DNA of 64,000 nt, from contig NZ_RYYS01000042.1 in NCBI RefSeq assembly GCF_004138215.1, forward strand, positions 1-64,000, written 5' to 3'. Every line of letters starts with the position of its first letter. Position 1 is the first letter of the stretch. Under the pieces are notes generated by a model, which was given only the letters and a program-made list of their open reading frames with translations, was not told where the DNA came from and ran no database searches. A program made the translations under genes and the position numbers. Below are positions 9,622-19,198 of this stretch, piece after piece. The DNA is from Anaerophilus nitritigenes. Its GTDB lineage: Bacteria > Bacillota > Clostridia > Peptostreptococcales > Thermotaleaceae.

Positions 9622-10878
9622 ATGAAAACGAAAAATATAATGATCTTGTTATTAGTACTTGTCCTTGTTACAGTAGGAGTGTTTACAGGGATAAAAGGAT
9701 TTGAAGGTGCTCATATAAAGCCTATTAGAGATAGTATGAAACTTGGACTTGACTTAAAAGGTGGAGTATTTGTAGTACTTGAAGCACAAACAAATGCTAC
9801 AGGACAAGAACTTGACAAAATTATGACTCAAACAAAAGAAGTGATTGAACGAAGAGTAAATGCAATGGGCCTTACAGAGCCAAATGTAATGAGAGAAGGA
9901 AGCAATAGAATAAGAGTAGAGCTTCCAGGAGCTAAAAATGCTCAAGAAGCTGTAGAAGCAATCGGAAAAACAGCTCAGCTTCAATTTATCAATGCACAAG
10001 GTGAAATTATTTTAACAGGAAAAGAAGTAAAAAATGCAGAGGTAATATTTGACAAAGATAAAGGAAATGCTCCAGGAGTTTCATTGGAGTTTAATAAAGA
10101 AGGAGCAAAGGCTTTTCAAATCGCAACAAGAGAAGCAGCTTCTCAACCAGAAAATTCACCAGGAAGAATTATTGCAATTGTATTAGATGGACAAGCAATC
10201 TCTACACCAGGGGTACAAAATGAAATTCCAAATGGAAAAGGTTCTATTACAGGAAACTTTACAATGGAGGAAGCAGCTCAACTTGCAGCACTAATCAGAG
10301 GGGGAGCTTTGCCTGTTGAATTGATAGAAGTTCAAACTTCTGCTATAGGACCAACTCTTGGTATGGATTCATTAAACAAAAGTATTTTTGCAGCAGGAAT
10401 AGGAATTGGGTTGATATTCTTATTTATGTTACTTTATTATAAGGTACCTGGATTTATTGCAAGTATTGCTTTGATTCTTTATATTTTAATTGTTTTGTGG
10501 GTATTAATAGGATTTGGTGCAGTACTTACACTTCCTGGAATTGCAGGATTGATTTTATCTGTAGGTATGGCAGTAGATGCAAATGTTATTATATTTGAAA
10601 GAATCAAAGAAGAGATTAGAAATGGTAAAAGCCTTAGAGCTTCAGTAAATTCAGGATTTTCAAAGGCATTAGGAACAATACTAGATTCTAATGTGACTAC
10701 ATTAATTGCAGGAATTGTACTGTATCAATTTGGATCAGGGCCTATCAAAGGATTCGCAGTAACTTTAATGGTTGGGCTAGTGGCAAGTATGTTTACAGCA
10801 GTAGTAGTAACGAAAACATTATTAAAAACAATTATTGATATGAATATTTTCAAAAATACAAAATTCTACGGGGCATAG
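9622..10878 (+). CDS. secD: Protein translocase subunit SecD
   Basis: SecD works with SecF and YajC to pull exported proteins through SecYEG using the proton gradient. The 418-residue protein has an N-terminal membrane helix, then the GLDLKGGVFVVLEA motif near residue 40. The periplasmic-side P1-like domain follows (IERRVNAMGLTEPNV, IRVELPG). Five C-terminal helices include the conserved GLILSVGMAVDANVIIFERIKEE segment. I chose the ATG after AAAGGAGGA; an ATG 27 bases upstream lies before that site. secF starts 16 bases after it on a GTG. Confidence 0.96.
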   Translation: MKTKNIMILLLVLVLVTVGVFTGIKGFEGAHIKPIRDSMKLGLDLKGGVFVVLEAQTNATGQELDKIMTQTKEVIERRVNAMGLTEPNVMREGSNRIRVELPGAKNAQEAVEAIGKTAQLQFINAQGEIILTGKEVKNAEVIFDKDKGNAPGVSLEFNKEGAKAFQIATREAASQPENSPGRIIAIVLDGQAISTPGVQNEIPNGKGSITGNFTMEEAAQLAALIRGGALPVELIEVQTSAIGPTLGMDSLNKSIFAAGIGIGLIFLFMLLYYKVPGFIASIALILYILIVLWVLIGFGAVLTLPGIAGLILSVGMAVDANVIIFERIKEEIRNGKSLRASVNSGFSKALGTILDSNVTTLIAGIVLYQFGSGPIKGFAVTLMVGLVASMFTAVVVTKTLLKTIIDMNIFKNTKFYGA

Positions 10879-10894
10879 AAAGGAAGTGTAAGAA

Positions 10895-11755
10895 GTGAAG
10901 ATTGTTTCTAAAAAGAAGTTATGGTTTAGTCTTTCTATTGCCATTATTGTGATAGGATTAATAATGGGAATGTTTCGAGGATTCAATCTAGGAATAGATT
11001 TTACAGGCGGAACCATGATGCAAGTTTATTTAGGTAAAACAGTACCAGTAAATGAAGTAAAAGAAGTGATTGCAAAGTTTGATTTGGATGCAGAAATCCT
11101 TCATGCAGGAGATAAAAAAGAAGAGATTATTATAAAAACAAAAAAAGATTTAAATACAAATGAAAGACAAGAAGTGTTTGAATCATTAAAAGATAAATAT
11201 AATTTAAAAGATAATGAGCCTAGACAAGCAGAGCAATTTGGGCCTTCTATGGGAAGTGAAATACAAAGAAAAGCATTGATTTCAATAGGAATTGCAGCTT
11301 TAGGAATGCTTATTTATATTACTTTTCGTTTTGAAGTTAAATTTGGAGTATCAGCTATTTTAGCGTTGATTCATGATATTTTAATTGTACTTTCAGTATT
11401 TGCTATCTTTAGAATTCCTCTTAATAGTTCTTTTGTAGCAGCTATGCTTACGATTGTGGGATATTCTATAAATGATACAATTGTAGTTTTTGATAGAATC
11501 AGAGAAAATATGAGATATGTAAAAAAGAAAAATTACGAAGAAGTAGTAGATATGAGTATTAATCAAACTATTACTCGTACAATTAATACGTCTTTAACTA
11601 CATTGGTTATGATTGCAGTTTTATATATTTTTGGAGTAGAAGCTATTAAAACTTTTACACTTCCCTTGATTTTAGGAACTGCGGTAGGAACGTATTCTTC
11701 TATTTTTATCGCTAGTCCTATTTGGGCTACATTAAAAGAATTGGGAAATAATTAA
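10895..11755 (+). CDS. secF: Protein translocase subunit SecF
   Basis: The 286-residue partner of SecD has one N-terminal helix, the GFNLGIDFTGGTMMQVY motif near residue 30, and a small extracytoplasmic domain. Five helices follow, containing LIHDILIVLSVFAIF and the signature SINDTIVVFDRIRENMR. It starts on GTG with AAAGGAAG upstream. SecD and SecF are separate here rather than fused as in Bacillus subtilis. A long palindrome follows the stop. Confidence 0.96.
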   Translation: MKIVSKKKLWFSLSIAIIVIGLIMGMFRGFNLGIDFTGGTMMQVYLGKTVPVNEVKEVIAKFDLDAEILHAGDKKEEIIIKTKKDLNTNERQEVFESLKDKYNLKDNEPRQAEQFGPSMGSEIQRKALISIGIAALGMLIYITFRFEVKFGVSAILALIHDILIVLSVFAIFRIPLNSSFVAAMLTIVGYSINDTIVVFDRIRENMRYVKKKNYEEVVDMSINQTITRTINTSLTTLVMIAVLYIFGVEAIKTFTLPLILGTAVGTYSSIFIASPIWATLKELGNN

Positions 11756-11770
11756 AATGAATATAATCAT

Positions 11771-11806
11771 ATTTAAATAAGTGGCCTATTGGCCACTTAT
11801 TTAAAT
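11771..11806 (+). terminator. Palindromic terminator after secF
   Basis: A 16-bp perfect inverted repeat (left arm ATTTAAATAAGTGGCC) with a TATT loop lies 16 bases after secF. The distal stem is T-rich, so it probably acts as an intrinsic terminator, although there is no long T-run after the stem. Confidence 0.7.
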
Positions 11807-11937
11807 ATGTATGAAGTGAAGCAATAAAACAAATTATATTGAATAGAGACAATATATAGCATATAATAAGATGTATGCTTAAATAAAGAATATAAATTTT
11901 TTTAATTATAATCCTTATGAATAAGGGAGGAATTTTG

Positions 11938-12453
11938 ATGGATTTAAAGGAAAAAATAAGGGTTATTGAAGATTTTCCAGAAAAAGGAATAAGCTTTAAA
12001 GATATTACTACCCTTTTGAAGGATGGAGAAGCTTTTCAATATACTATTGACCAAATGGCTCATGAAATTAAAGATAAAGAATTTGATTTTATTGTAGGGC
12101 CAGAATCAAGAGGGTTTATTGTAGGAACTCCTCTTGCTTATGCAACAAAAAAGGGTTTTATTCCAGTAAGAAAGCCAGGAAAACTTCCAGGAGAAACGGT
12201 AAAATATACATATGATCTAGAATATGGTACTGATTCACTAGAGATGCATAAGGATGCTATCAAACCAGGACAAAAGATTATTATTGTAGATGATTTACTA
12301 GCTACTGGAGGGACTTTACTTTCAACTATTAAAATGATTGAAAGTTTAGGAGGTAAAGTGGTAGGAATTGTATGTTTAATTGAATTAACTTATTTAGGTG
12401 GAAGAGAATTATTAAAAGATTATGATGTGAAATCTTTAATTCAATATAATTAG
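11938..12453 (+). CDS. apt: Adenine phosphoribosyltransferase
   Basis: Apt salvages adenine by making AMP from adenine and PRPP. The 172-residue size is typical. The start [27 protein letters not shown] is diagnostic, and [15 protein letters not shown] and [14 protein letters not shown] follow. The PRPP-binding loop [13 protein letters not shown] lies near residues 116-128. I chose the ATG preceded by AGGGAGG; a start 21 bases upstream would include that site. Apt commonly precedes relA in Firmicutes, as here, though a terminator lies between them. Confidence 0.96.
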   Translation: MDLKEKIRVIEDFPEKGISFKDITTLLKDGEAFQYTIDQMAHEIKDKEFDFIVGPESRGFIVGTPLAYATKKGFIPVRKPGKLPGETVKYTYDLEYGTDSLEMHKDAIKPGQKIIIVDDLLATGGTLLSTIKMIESLGGKVVGIVCLIELTYLGGRELLKDYDVKSLIQYN

Positions 12454-12484
12454 TGGTTGGATTTCCAACCACTCATTCTTTTTT
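12452..12484 (+). terminator. Terminator after apt
   Basis: A stem AGTGGTTGG/CCAACCACT around a short loop, followed after five bases by a T-run. It starts at the apt stop codon. Confidence 0.75.
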
Positions 12485-12512
12485 GACAAAACTCTAGATT
12501 GTATACTATGAT
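12483..12512 (+). promoter_or_regulatory. Possible sigma-A promoter of relA
   Basis: TTGACA and TATGAT are separated by 18 bp, about 85 bases before the relA start. The spacing is one base longer than ideal, and the -35 overlaps the T-run of the apt terminator. Confidence 0.5.
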
Positions 12513-12597
12513 TTTTATTTTATTTGTTATATAATGTATGTAATATTTTAATCATGCGTATAATCTTATTGTTATGACGTAGTAATAGGGTGATGAT

Positions 12598-14772
12598 ATG
12601 TTAGAAAATCTACTAGCACAAATACAACAGTATAATCCAAACAGTGATATGGGCTTTATTATTAAAGCCTATAATTTTGCAGAGGCTGCTCATGAAGGAC
12701 AGGTAAGAAAATCAGGAGAAAAATATTTTGTACATCCAGAGAAAGTAGCAAAAATATTAGCAGAATTAGAGATGGATGATGCAACTATTGTTGCAGGTCT
12801 TTTACATGATGTAATTGAGGATACAAAATATACCTATGAAGAAGTAAAACAAGAATTTGGTGAAGAAGTTGCTATTTTAGTGGAAGGAGTAACCAAATTA
12901 GGAAGATTTACTTATGAAACAAAAGAAGAAAGACAGGCTGAAAGTCTTAGAAAAATGTTTTTGGCTATGGCACAGGACATAAGAGTTATTATTATAAAAC
13001 TAGCTGATCGTCTTCATAATATGAGAACTTTAAAATATATGAATGAAGATAAAAAAAGAGAAAAAGCAGTAGAAACATTAGAAATTTATGCACCTATTGC
13101 TCATAGACTGGGAATATCAAAGATCAAATGGGAACTTGAAGATTTATCTCTTCGATATATCGATCCAGAAGGATATTATGACTTGGTAGATAAAGTATCT
13201 AAAAAGAAAAGAGAAAGAGAAGAATATATCAATCAAGTAATCAAAGAATTAGAAGATGCATTAAAAGATGTAAAGATAAAATGTGAAATTAACGGAAGAT
13301 CAAAACATTTTTACAGTATTTATAGGAAGATGGTCTATAGAAATAAGGCTTTTGAAGAGATTTTTGATTTAACAGCTATAAGGATACTTGTAGACAATGT
13401 AAAGGATTGTTATGGAGCACTAGGAATTGTACACACTATGTGGAGGCCGATTCCAGGAAGATTTAAAGACTATATTGCTATGCCTAAACCTAATATGTAC
13501 CAATCGTTGCATACTACAGTGATAGGTCCAGATGGAGAACCTTTTGAAATTCAAATCAGAACTTGGGATATGCATCGCATTGCAGAATATGGTATTGCAG
13601 CTCATTGGAAGTATAAGGAAGGCAAGACAGGAGAAACTAAAGAAAATTTAGATGATAAATTAAGATGGCTTAGACAATTATTAGAATGGCAAAGAGATAT
13701 GAATGATCCTAAAGAGTTTATGGAAAGTCTAAAAATTGACTTATTTACAAATGAAGTTTTTGTATTTACTCCAAAAGGAGATGTCATAGATCTTCCAGCA
13801 GGATCTACGCCTATTGACTTTGCTTATAAAATTCATTCCGCCATAGGAAATAGTTGTATTGGGGCAAAGGTAGATGGAAGAATTGTTCCTATTGATTATA
13901 AGCTGAAAAATGGAAATATTGTAGAAGTGCTTTCGTCAAAAAATAGCCATGGTCCTAGTAGAGATTGGTTAAAGTTTGTAAAAAGTACTCAAGCAAAAAA
14001 TAGAATTCGTCAATGGTTTAAAAAAGAAAGAAAAGAAGAAAATATTGAAAAAGGACGAGAAATGCTTGAGAAAGAAATTAAGCGTAACAATTATGAAGTG
14101 CATGAACTTTCTAAAACCCCATGGCTTAATGATATTGTAAAAAAACTTAGATTAAATAGTATAGAAGATTTATATGCTGCCATTGGATATGGAGGAATTT
14201 TATTAGGACAAGTGATTCCAAAGTTAAAGCAGTTTTACAAAGAATCTCAAAAGGAAGAAAAAACGCTTCAAGAAACAATTCCAATACAAAATAAAACAAA
14301 TAAATTTAAAAATGATAAAAAAGATACCCAAGGAATAAAAGTAAAAGGAATTGATAATATATTGGTTCGTTTTTCAAAGTGTTGCACACCGGTTCCTGGA
14401 GATGAAATTATAGGTTTTATTACAAGAGGAAGAGGAGTATCCATTCATAGAACAGATTGCGTGAATATTCTAAAAGAAAGAGAAAGCATTGATCGTTTTA
14501 TAGAAGTAGAATGGGATGCAGATAGACAAAAGGCGTATGAAACAGAAATACAAATTATTGCTTCTGATCGAAAAGGCTTATTATCAGAAGTAACCAATGT
14601 TTTATCAGATATTAAACTTTCTGTTACTGCTATTAATGCAAGAACTACAAAAGAACGAGTAGTTATTGTCAATCTAACTATAGAAATTACAAATATTGAG
14701 CAATTAGATAAATTAATTAAAAAAATAAAATCTATGCAAGGCGTCTTAGATGTATATAGGGTAACATCTTAA
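12598..14772 (+). CDS. relA: Bifunctional (p)ppGpp synthetase/hydrolase RelA/SpoT
   Basis: This 724-residue stringent-response enzyme makes and degrades (p)ppGpp. The HD hydrolase domain is complete, with [20 protein letters not shown] near residue 70 and [12 protein letters not shown] near residue 142. The synthetase domain has [13 protein letters not shown] and [20 protein letters not shown]. The RxKD motif at 288-291 marks the bifunctional Rel type rather than the hydrolase-dead RelA type, which has ExDD. A TGS domain (about 380-440, [26 protein letters not shown]) and a C-terminal ACT domain (about 648-724) complete it. It is followed closely by dtd, the usual Firmicute pairing. Confidence 0.96.
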   Translation: MLENLLAQIQQYNPNSDMGFIIKAYNFAEAAHEGQVRKSGEKYFVHPEKVAKILAELEMDDATIVAGLLHDVIEDTKYTYEEVKQEFGEEVAILVEGVTKLGRFTYETKEERQAESLRKMFLAMAQDIRVIIIKLADRLHNMRTLKYMNEDKKREKAVETLEIYAPIAHRLGISKIKWELEDLSLRYIDPEGYYDLVDKVSKKKREREEYINQVIKELEDALKDVKIKCEINGRSKHFYSIYRKMVYRNKAFEEIFDLTAIRILVDNVKDCYGALGIVHTMWRPIPGRFKDYIAMPKPNMYQSLHTTVIGPDGEPFEIQIRTWDMHRIAEYGIAAHWKYKEGKTGETKENLDDKLRWLRQLLEWQRDMNDPKEFMESLKIDLFTNEVFVFTPKGDVIDLPAGSTPIDFAYKIHSAIGNSCIGAKVDGRIVPIDYKLKNGNIVEVLSSKNSHGPSRDWLKFVKSTQAKNRIRQWFKKERKEENIEKGREMLEKEIKRNNYEVHELSKTPWLNDIVKKLRLNSIEDLYAAIGYGGILLGQVIPKLKQFYKESQKEEKTLQETIPIQNKTNKFKNDKKDTQGIKVKGIDNILVRFSKCCTPVPGDEIIGFITRGRGVSIHRTDCVNILKERESIDRFIEVEWDADRQKAYETEIQIIASDRKGLLSEVTNVLSDIKLSVTAINARTTKERVVIVNLTIEITNIEQLDKLIKKIKSMQGVLDVYRVTS

Positions 14773-14788
14773 GGGGAGGAATCATAAA

Positions 14789-15238
14789 ATGAGAGCAGTA
14801 ATTCAAAGAGTCAGTCAAGCAAATGTGGTAGTTGATGAAAATACTACAGGGAAAATCAAAAAAGGATTTGTAGTTTTATTAGGAGTAGAAGAAGATGATG
14901 ATGAGAAAGATGTAATATATATGGCAGAAAAAATTGTAAATTTAAGAATTTTTGAAGATGAGAATGAAAAAATGAATTTCTCTTTATTAGATATAAAAGG
15001 AGAAATACTTGTAGTTTCACAATTTACGCTTTTAGGAGATTGTCGAAAAGGAAGACGACCTAATTTTATGAATGCAGCTCATCCAGAAAAAGCCAATGAA
15101 CTTTATATAAAATTTGTAAAAAAATGCAAAGAGTTTAAATTAAATGTTCAAACAGGTGTTTTTCAAGCTGATATGAAAGTTAATTTATGTAATGATGGAC
15201 CAGTGACTATGATTATAGATAGTAAAAAGAATTTTTAG
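14789..15238 (+). CDS. dtd: D-aminoacyl-tRNA deacylase Dtd
   Basis: Dtd removes D-amino acids (and glycine mischarged on tRNA-Ala) from tRNAs. The 149-residue protein starts [13 protein letters not shown]. It contains the catalytic-site segment [19 protein letters not shown] near residues 75-94 and the invariant Gly-Pro segment GPVTMIIDS near the C-terminus, which gives chiral selection. It lies 16 bases after relA and 11 before the next hydrolase gene, so the three are probably one transcript. Confidence 0.96.
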   Translation: MRAVIQRVSQANVVVDENTTGKIKKGFVVLLGVEEDDDEKDVIYMAEKIVNLRIFEDENEKMNFSLLDIKGEILVVSQFTLLGDCRKGRRPNFMNAAHPEKANELYIKFVKKCKEFKLNVQTGVFQADMKVNLCNDGPVTMIIDSKKNF

Positions 15239-15249
15239 GAGGGAAAAAA

Positions 15250-15873
15250 ATGATTATACACAAAATAGAAGCAGGAATTTATGCTGTAAACTGCTATATT
15301 TTAGCTTGTGAAGAAACAAAAAAAGCATGTATTATAGATCCTGGTGGAGATGGTGAAAGAATTTTAAAATATATTCATGACAATCATTTAATACCTCAAT
15401 TTATAATATTGACTCATGCTCATGGAGATCATATTGGAGGTATTCCTGCAATCAAAGAAAAGATAGATTTGCCTATTTATCTACATGAAGAAGATGAAGA
15501 GTTATTTGCGGATAGAAAAAAGAACTTATCTAGTATGATTGGTGGAGCAGCTATAGAGATGAAGCCAGATAAACATTTAAAAGATGGAGACATCATTTCA
15601 TTAGGAAAATTAAATCTTCATATTGTGCATACTCCAGGTCATACAAAAGGAGGAGTATCTATTCATGTGGAAAATGTAGTTTTTACAGGAGATACTTTAT
15701 TTGCAGGATCTATTGGGAGAACAGACTTTGAAGGAGGATCTTTTGAGTCTATTATCGAGTCTATTAAAAGCAAACTATTAAAATTAGATGATCAAGTCAA
15801 AGTATTGCCAGGGCATGGACCAAGCTCTACCATAGGTAGAGAAAAATTTTATAATCCTTTTTTAATAAACTAA
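15250..15873 (+). CDS. Metallo-beta-lactamase-fold hydrolase, glyoxalase II-like
   Basis: The 207-residue protein has the binuclear metal-site motifs of the MBL fold: THAHGDHIGG near residue 57, the histidine in VHTPGHTKGGVSIHV near 138, FTGDTLFAGSIGRTD near 152, and LPGHGPSST near 191. The size and the GSIGRTD motif fit the short hydroxyacylglutathione-hydrolase-like family that follows relA-dtd in many Firmicutes. The substrate is not known; methylglyoxal-derived thioesters or persulfides are possible. The ATG follows AGGAGGG. Confidence 0.88.
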   Translation: MIIHKIEAGIYAVNCYILACEETKKACIIDPGGDGERILKYIHDNHLIPQFIILTHAHGDHIGGIPAIKEKIDLPIYLHEEDEELFADRKKNLSSMIGGAAIEMKPDKHLKDGDIISLGKLNLHIVHTPGHTKGGVSIHVENVVFTGDTLFAGSIGRTDFEGGSFESIIESIKSKLLKLDDQVKVLPGHGPSSTIGREKFYNPFLIN

Positions 15874-15883
15874 GAAGTATATA

Positions 15884-15925
15884 CCTGAAGAATTGGGACA
15901 ATAATAGTAGTATCAATTCTTCAGG
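15884..15925 (+). repeat. 12-bp inverted repeat covering a ribosome site
   Basis: CCTGAAGAATTG and CAATTCTTCAGG are perfect inverse complements separated by 18 bases. The right arm ends inside the AGGAGG site of the following 60-residue HTH gene. It lacks a T-run directly after the right arm, so it does not look like a normal terminator. It could fold in mRNA and hide the ribosome site, or be a dimeric operator. Confidence 0.7.
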
Positions 15926-15934
15926 AGGTCTATT

Positions 15935-16117
15935 ATGAAAAAAAGTATAGGAAAATATATTATAAAAAAAAATCAAGAACTTCTTAGGGAAATTGATTTT
16001 CATGATTTCTTAAATATGGTTGAATCAGATTTATGTGATGAAGAAATTGCTAGTGAATTAGGTGTTCATAAGGAACATGTAAAAAGACTTAAAAATGAAA
16101 TAAAAAAGGACTTTTAA
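15935..16117 (+). CDS. Small helix-turn-helix protein of unknown function
   Basis: The 60-residue protein ends with a clear helix-turn-helix: CDEEIASELGVHKEHVKRLKNEIKK (written here only as landmarks, residues 34-58). The N-terminal half is basic and then acidic. I do not recognise a named family. It has a strong AGGAGG that is overlapped by an inverted repeat, and it ends 5-15 bases before hemZ, so the two are probably co-expressed. A DNA-binding role is inferred from the HTH alone; autoregulation through the inverted repeat is possible. Confidence 0.7.
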   Translation: MKKSIGKYIIKKNQELLREIDFHDFLNMVESDLCDEEIASELGVHKEHVKRLKNEIKKDF

Positions 16118-16131
16118 TGTAGGTGATAAAA

Positions 16132-17622
16132 TTGATCAATGTTTTACTAAAGGGACATAATTTTGAATATGAAGTAGGAGAGCTTTTAAAAATATTTATC
16201 CATAAAAAAGATTTTAAATTTGTACAGCAAAAAGCTTTGGAAGATAACCAAAGCTTTTTGCTAGTAAGTGAATATATAAAAGACCAAAATATTACCAAGG
16301 CTACTTTGCTTCAAAATGAAAAAGTACTTGGTGAAAAATTTATATATCATGAAAAAATAAATAATTCTTTAAAATTAAAAAAAATGATAAAAAGAAGTAT
16401 AAAAATTGTGATATATGATATTTTGAGAGAGTTTTATGATATAGCTCCTCCTTGGGGAATCCTTACAGGAATTAGACCTACAAAAATTGTACATGAATTA
16501 TTCCATGAAGGTTTAAATATAGAAAAAATTAAGAAAAGAGTAAAAGATGATTATAGAATGAGTGACGAAAAAATAGATTTAATCATTAATATTGCTCAGA
16601 TCGAAAAAAAATTCATTCATGGTGAAAAAGAAGATCAAGTTAGTGTATATATTAGTATTCCATTTTGTCCTACTAGATGTCTTTATTGTTCTTTTCCATC
16701 TCATCCTTATGAAGAAGAAAAAATAAAAGATTATCTAAATGCTTTATGTTATGAAATCAAAGAAATTGGAAATACTCTAAAAAAATTAAATAAAAAAGTA
16801 GAAACTCTTTACATAGGAGGAGGTACTCCTACTACGCTTACAGCAGAGCAGTTAGATACTTTACTAAAAACAATCCATCATTTTATAGATCTTAAATATG
16901 TGAAGGAAATGACTGTAGAAGCAGGAAGACCAGATACAATCACAAAAGAAAAATTAGAAGTATTAAAGAGAAATAAAATTAACCGTATTAGTATCAATCC
17001 TCAAACTATGAATGATGAAACACTCATAAAAATAGGAAGACATCATAAAGTACAAGATATTATAGATACTTATGAAATGGCAAAAGAAATAGGGTTTGAT
17101 TCTATAAATATGGATCTTATTATAGGGCTTCCTGGTGAGGATGAAAAAATGGTCGAGCATACTATGAAAGAAATTCAAAGATTAGATCCTAATAATTTAA
17201 CTGTACATACTCTGGCAATTAAAAGAACCTCTAGATTAAAAGAAAGTATTAAAGATTATGATTTAGCAAAAGAAGAACAAGTACAAAAAATGATTCATAT
17301 TACACAAGATTATGCAAAAAAAATGGGATTAATACCTTATTATATGTATAGGCAAAAGTATATGCTAGGAAATCTTGAAAATATAGGCTATTCAAAAGAG
17401 AATTATGAATGCATTTACAATATACAAATTATGGAAGAAAAACAAAGTATTATTGCTCTGGGAGCAGGAGGAGTTTCTAAATTCTTCTATCCTAAAGAAA
17501 ATCGATTAGAAAGAGTTCCAAATGTAACAAATGTAGATGAATACATAAAGAGAATTGATGAAATGATTGAAAGAAAAAGAAAAGAGTTTTTCATACAAAA
17601 TGGAAATAATATTGACAGATAA
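16132..17622 (+). CDS. hemZ: HemZ-type oxygen-independent coproporphyrinogen dehydrogenase
   Basis: The protein is a HemN-family radical-SAM enzyme of about 496 residues. The HemZ type has a long N-terminal extension before the radical-SAM core, and that is seen here: the cluster motif CPTRCLYCSF lies near residue 180. LYIGGGTPTTLT near 220, SINPQTMNDETL near 285 and MDLIIGLPGEDE near 327 are family landmarks. HemZ/HemN oxidise coproporphyrinogen III without oxygen, but some HemZ-like proteins may have other roles. I prefer the TTG start because AGGTGA lies five bases upstream and the protein then begins MINVLLKGH; a GTG nine bases earlier is the alternative. Confidence 0.88.
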   Translation: MINVLLKGHNFEYEVGELLKIFIHKKDFKFVQQKALEDNQSFLLVSEYIKDQNITKATLLQNEKVLGEKFIYHEKINNSLKLKKMIKRSIKIVIYDILREFYDIAPPWGILTGIRPTKIVHELFHEGLNIEKIKKRVKDDYRMSDEKIDLIINIAQIEKKFIHGEKEDQVSVYISIPFCPTRCLYCSFPSHPYEEEKIKDYLNALCYEIKEIGNTLKKLNKKVETLYIGGGTPTTLTAEQLDTLLKTIHHFIDLKYVKEMTVEAGRPDTITKEKLEVLKRNKINRISINPQTMNDETLIKIGRHHKVQDIIDTYEMAKEIGFDSINMDLIIGLPGEDEKMVEHTMKEIQRLDPNNLTVHTLAIKRTSRLKESIKDYDLAKEEQVQKMIHITQDYAKKMGLIPYYMYRQKYMLGNLENIGYSKENYECIYNIQIMEEKQSIIALGAGGVSKFFYPKENRLERVPNVTNVDEYIKRIDEMIERKRKEFFIQNGNNIDR

Positions 17623-17640
17623 AGGTCATTTCATTATAAT
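17612..17640 (+). promoter_or_regulatory. Consensus sigma-A promoter of the hisS-aspS operon
   Basis: Perfect TTGACA and TATAAT with 17-bp spacing. The -35 overlaps the last codons of hemZ. Transcription from here would run through the T-box leader. Confidence 0.88.
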
Positions 17641-17664
17641 AATAAACAATTGTATATAGTATTT

Positions 17665-17897
17665 GCAAGGAAGAGGAATAGTAAGTGTAATACTATTAAA
17701 AGCGAGTTGAGATTTGGTGGAAGCTCAATAATAAAGGTTATACTAAAGACACCTCAGAGCAAATGATCTGAAAAAAAGTAGGATTATTCGTATTTCGGCG
17801 TTAACGAATAAAAGTGGGATTTTCCAATGAGGGTGGTACCGCGGGATATAATACTTCTCGTCCCTAAATTTAATAGGGATATAGGAGTATTTTTTGT
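17665..17897 (+). promoter_or_regulatory. T-box tRNA-sensing leader of hisS-aspS
   Basis: This fills the 303-base gap before hisS. Stem I landmarks are visible: AGTAA (GA/K-turn region), GCGAGTTGAGA and the distal GGTGGAAGCTC. The specifier region reads GACAC at 17748-17752, followed by CTCAGAG. The conserved T-box antiterminator core GGGTGGTACCGCGG starts at 17831. The competing terminator has arms AATACTTCT and AGGAGTATT enclosing a second stem (TCCCTA/TAGGGA) and a T-run ending near 17896. T-boxes are read by uncharged tRNA: starvation for the cognate amino acid turns the operon on. GAC is an Asp codon and CAC a His codon, matching both downstream genes. Confidence 0.93.
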
Positions 17898-17925
17898 TTT
17901 TACTTTGTTTCAAGGAGGGTTATAA

Positions 17926-19185
17926 ATGTTGACAAAAGCACCTAGAGGAACAAAAGATGTTTTACCATCAGAAGTATATAAATGGATATATGTTGAGAAT
18001 TTATTTAGAGAAGTTTGTGATCACTTTGGTTACAGAGAAATAAGAACTCCAATATTTGAACATACTGAACTTTTCAAAAGAGGAGTAGGAGAAACTACAG
18101 ATATTGTACAAAAGGAAATGTATTCCTTTGAAGACAATGGGAAAAGAGAGATTACTCTAAAGCCAGAAGGAACAGCTCCTGTAGTTAGAGCTTTTATTGA
18201 AAATAAACTGTATGCAGATACTCAACCTACAAAGCTTTTTTATAGTACTCCATGCTTTAGATATGAAAGACCTCAAGCAGGAAGACTACGAGCTTTTCAT
18301 CAATTTGGAGTAGAAGCTTTTGGAAGTGATCATCCTTCTATAGATGCAGAAGTGATAGGAATTGCTATGGTATTTTTTGAAAGACTTGGCATAAAAAATT
18401 TAGAGCTTCGAATCAATAGTATAGGTTGTCCTCATTGTCGTAAAAAATATAATGATATTCTAAAAGACTATTTAAAAGAAAAACTTCCTAATTTATGCAA
18501 TACTTGTAAAGATAGATATGAAAGAAATCCAATGCGTATTATTGATTGTAAGGTAGAATCTTGTAAAAATGAACTTAACAATATACCTCTTATGTTAGAT
18601 TATTTGTGTGATGAATGTAAGAAAGATTTTGAAATATTAAAAGAAAGTCTTTCTGCAATGAAACTTGATTATGTAATAGACCCAAGCATTGTAAGAGGAT
18701 TAGATTACTATAGAAAAACTGCCTTTGAAATCATCTCTCATAATATAGGAGCTCAAGGAACTGTATGTGGAGGAGGACGTTATGATGGTCTTGTAGAGGA
18801 ATTAGGAGGACCACATACACCAGGAATTGGATTTGGAATGGGAATAGAAAGATTACTACTTACTTTAGAAAATAATGAAATAGCAATACCAAGTCCTAAG
18901 GGATTAGATATTTTTATTGTATCTATAGGAGAGAATGCAGAAAAAGAAGCTATAAAAATTCTTCAAAATTTAAGAAGAGAAGGTATTTCTGCTGATAAAG
19001 ATTATTTAAGTAGAAGTATTAAAGCTCAATTTAAATATGCAAATAAATGCAATGCTTCTTATACAATTGTATTAGGAGATGATGAATTAAATCAAGATAT
19101 GGTTTCTTTAAAAAATATGAATACAAGTGAACAAACGACTATTAAGCTTAGCAATTTATTAGAAGAATTAGAAAATAGATTATAG
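17926..19185 (+). CDS. hisS: Histidyl-tRNA synthetase
   Basis: HisRS charges tRNA-His. The 419-residue class II synthetase starts [16 protein letters not shown]. Motif 2 is present in [22 protein letters not shown] near residues 107-128. The histidine-binding segment [14 protein letters not shown] lies near 255, and motif 3 [11 protein letters not shown] near 305. The C-terminal anticodon-binding domain ends the protein. AGGAGGG precedes the ATG. It is controlled by the T-box leader immediately upstream and lies 13 bases before aspS. Confidence 0.97.
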   Translation: MLTKAPRGTKDVLPSEVYKWIYVENLFREVCDHFGYREIRTPIFEHTELFKRGVGETTDIVQKEMYSFEDNGKREITLKPEGTAPVVRAFIENKLYADTQPTKLFYSTPCFRYERPQAGRLRAFHQFGVEAFGSDHPSIDAEVIGIAMVFFERLGIKNLELRINSIGCPHCRKKYNDILKDYLKEKLPNLCNTCKDRYERNPMRIIDCKVESCKNELNNIPLMLDYLCDECKKDFEILKESLSAMKLDYVIDPSIVRGLDYYRKTAFEIISHNIGAQGTVCGGGRYDGLVEELGGPHTPGIGFGMGIERLLLTLENNEIAIPSPKGLDIFIVSIGENAEKEAIKILQNLRREGISADKDYLSRSIKAQFKYANKCNASYTIVLGDDELNQDMVSLKNMNTSEQTTIKLSNLLEELENRL

Positions 19186-19198
19186 GGAGGTAGATCAT

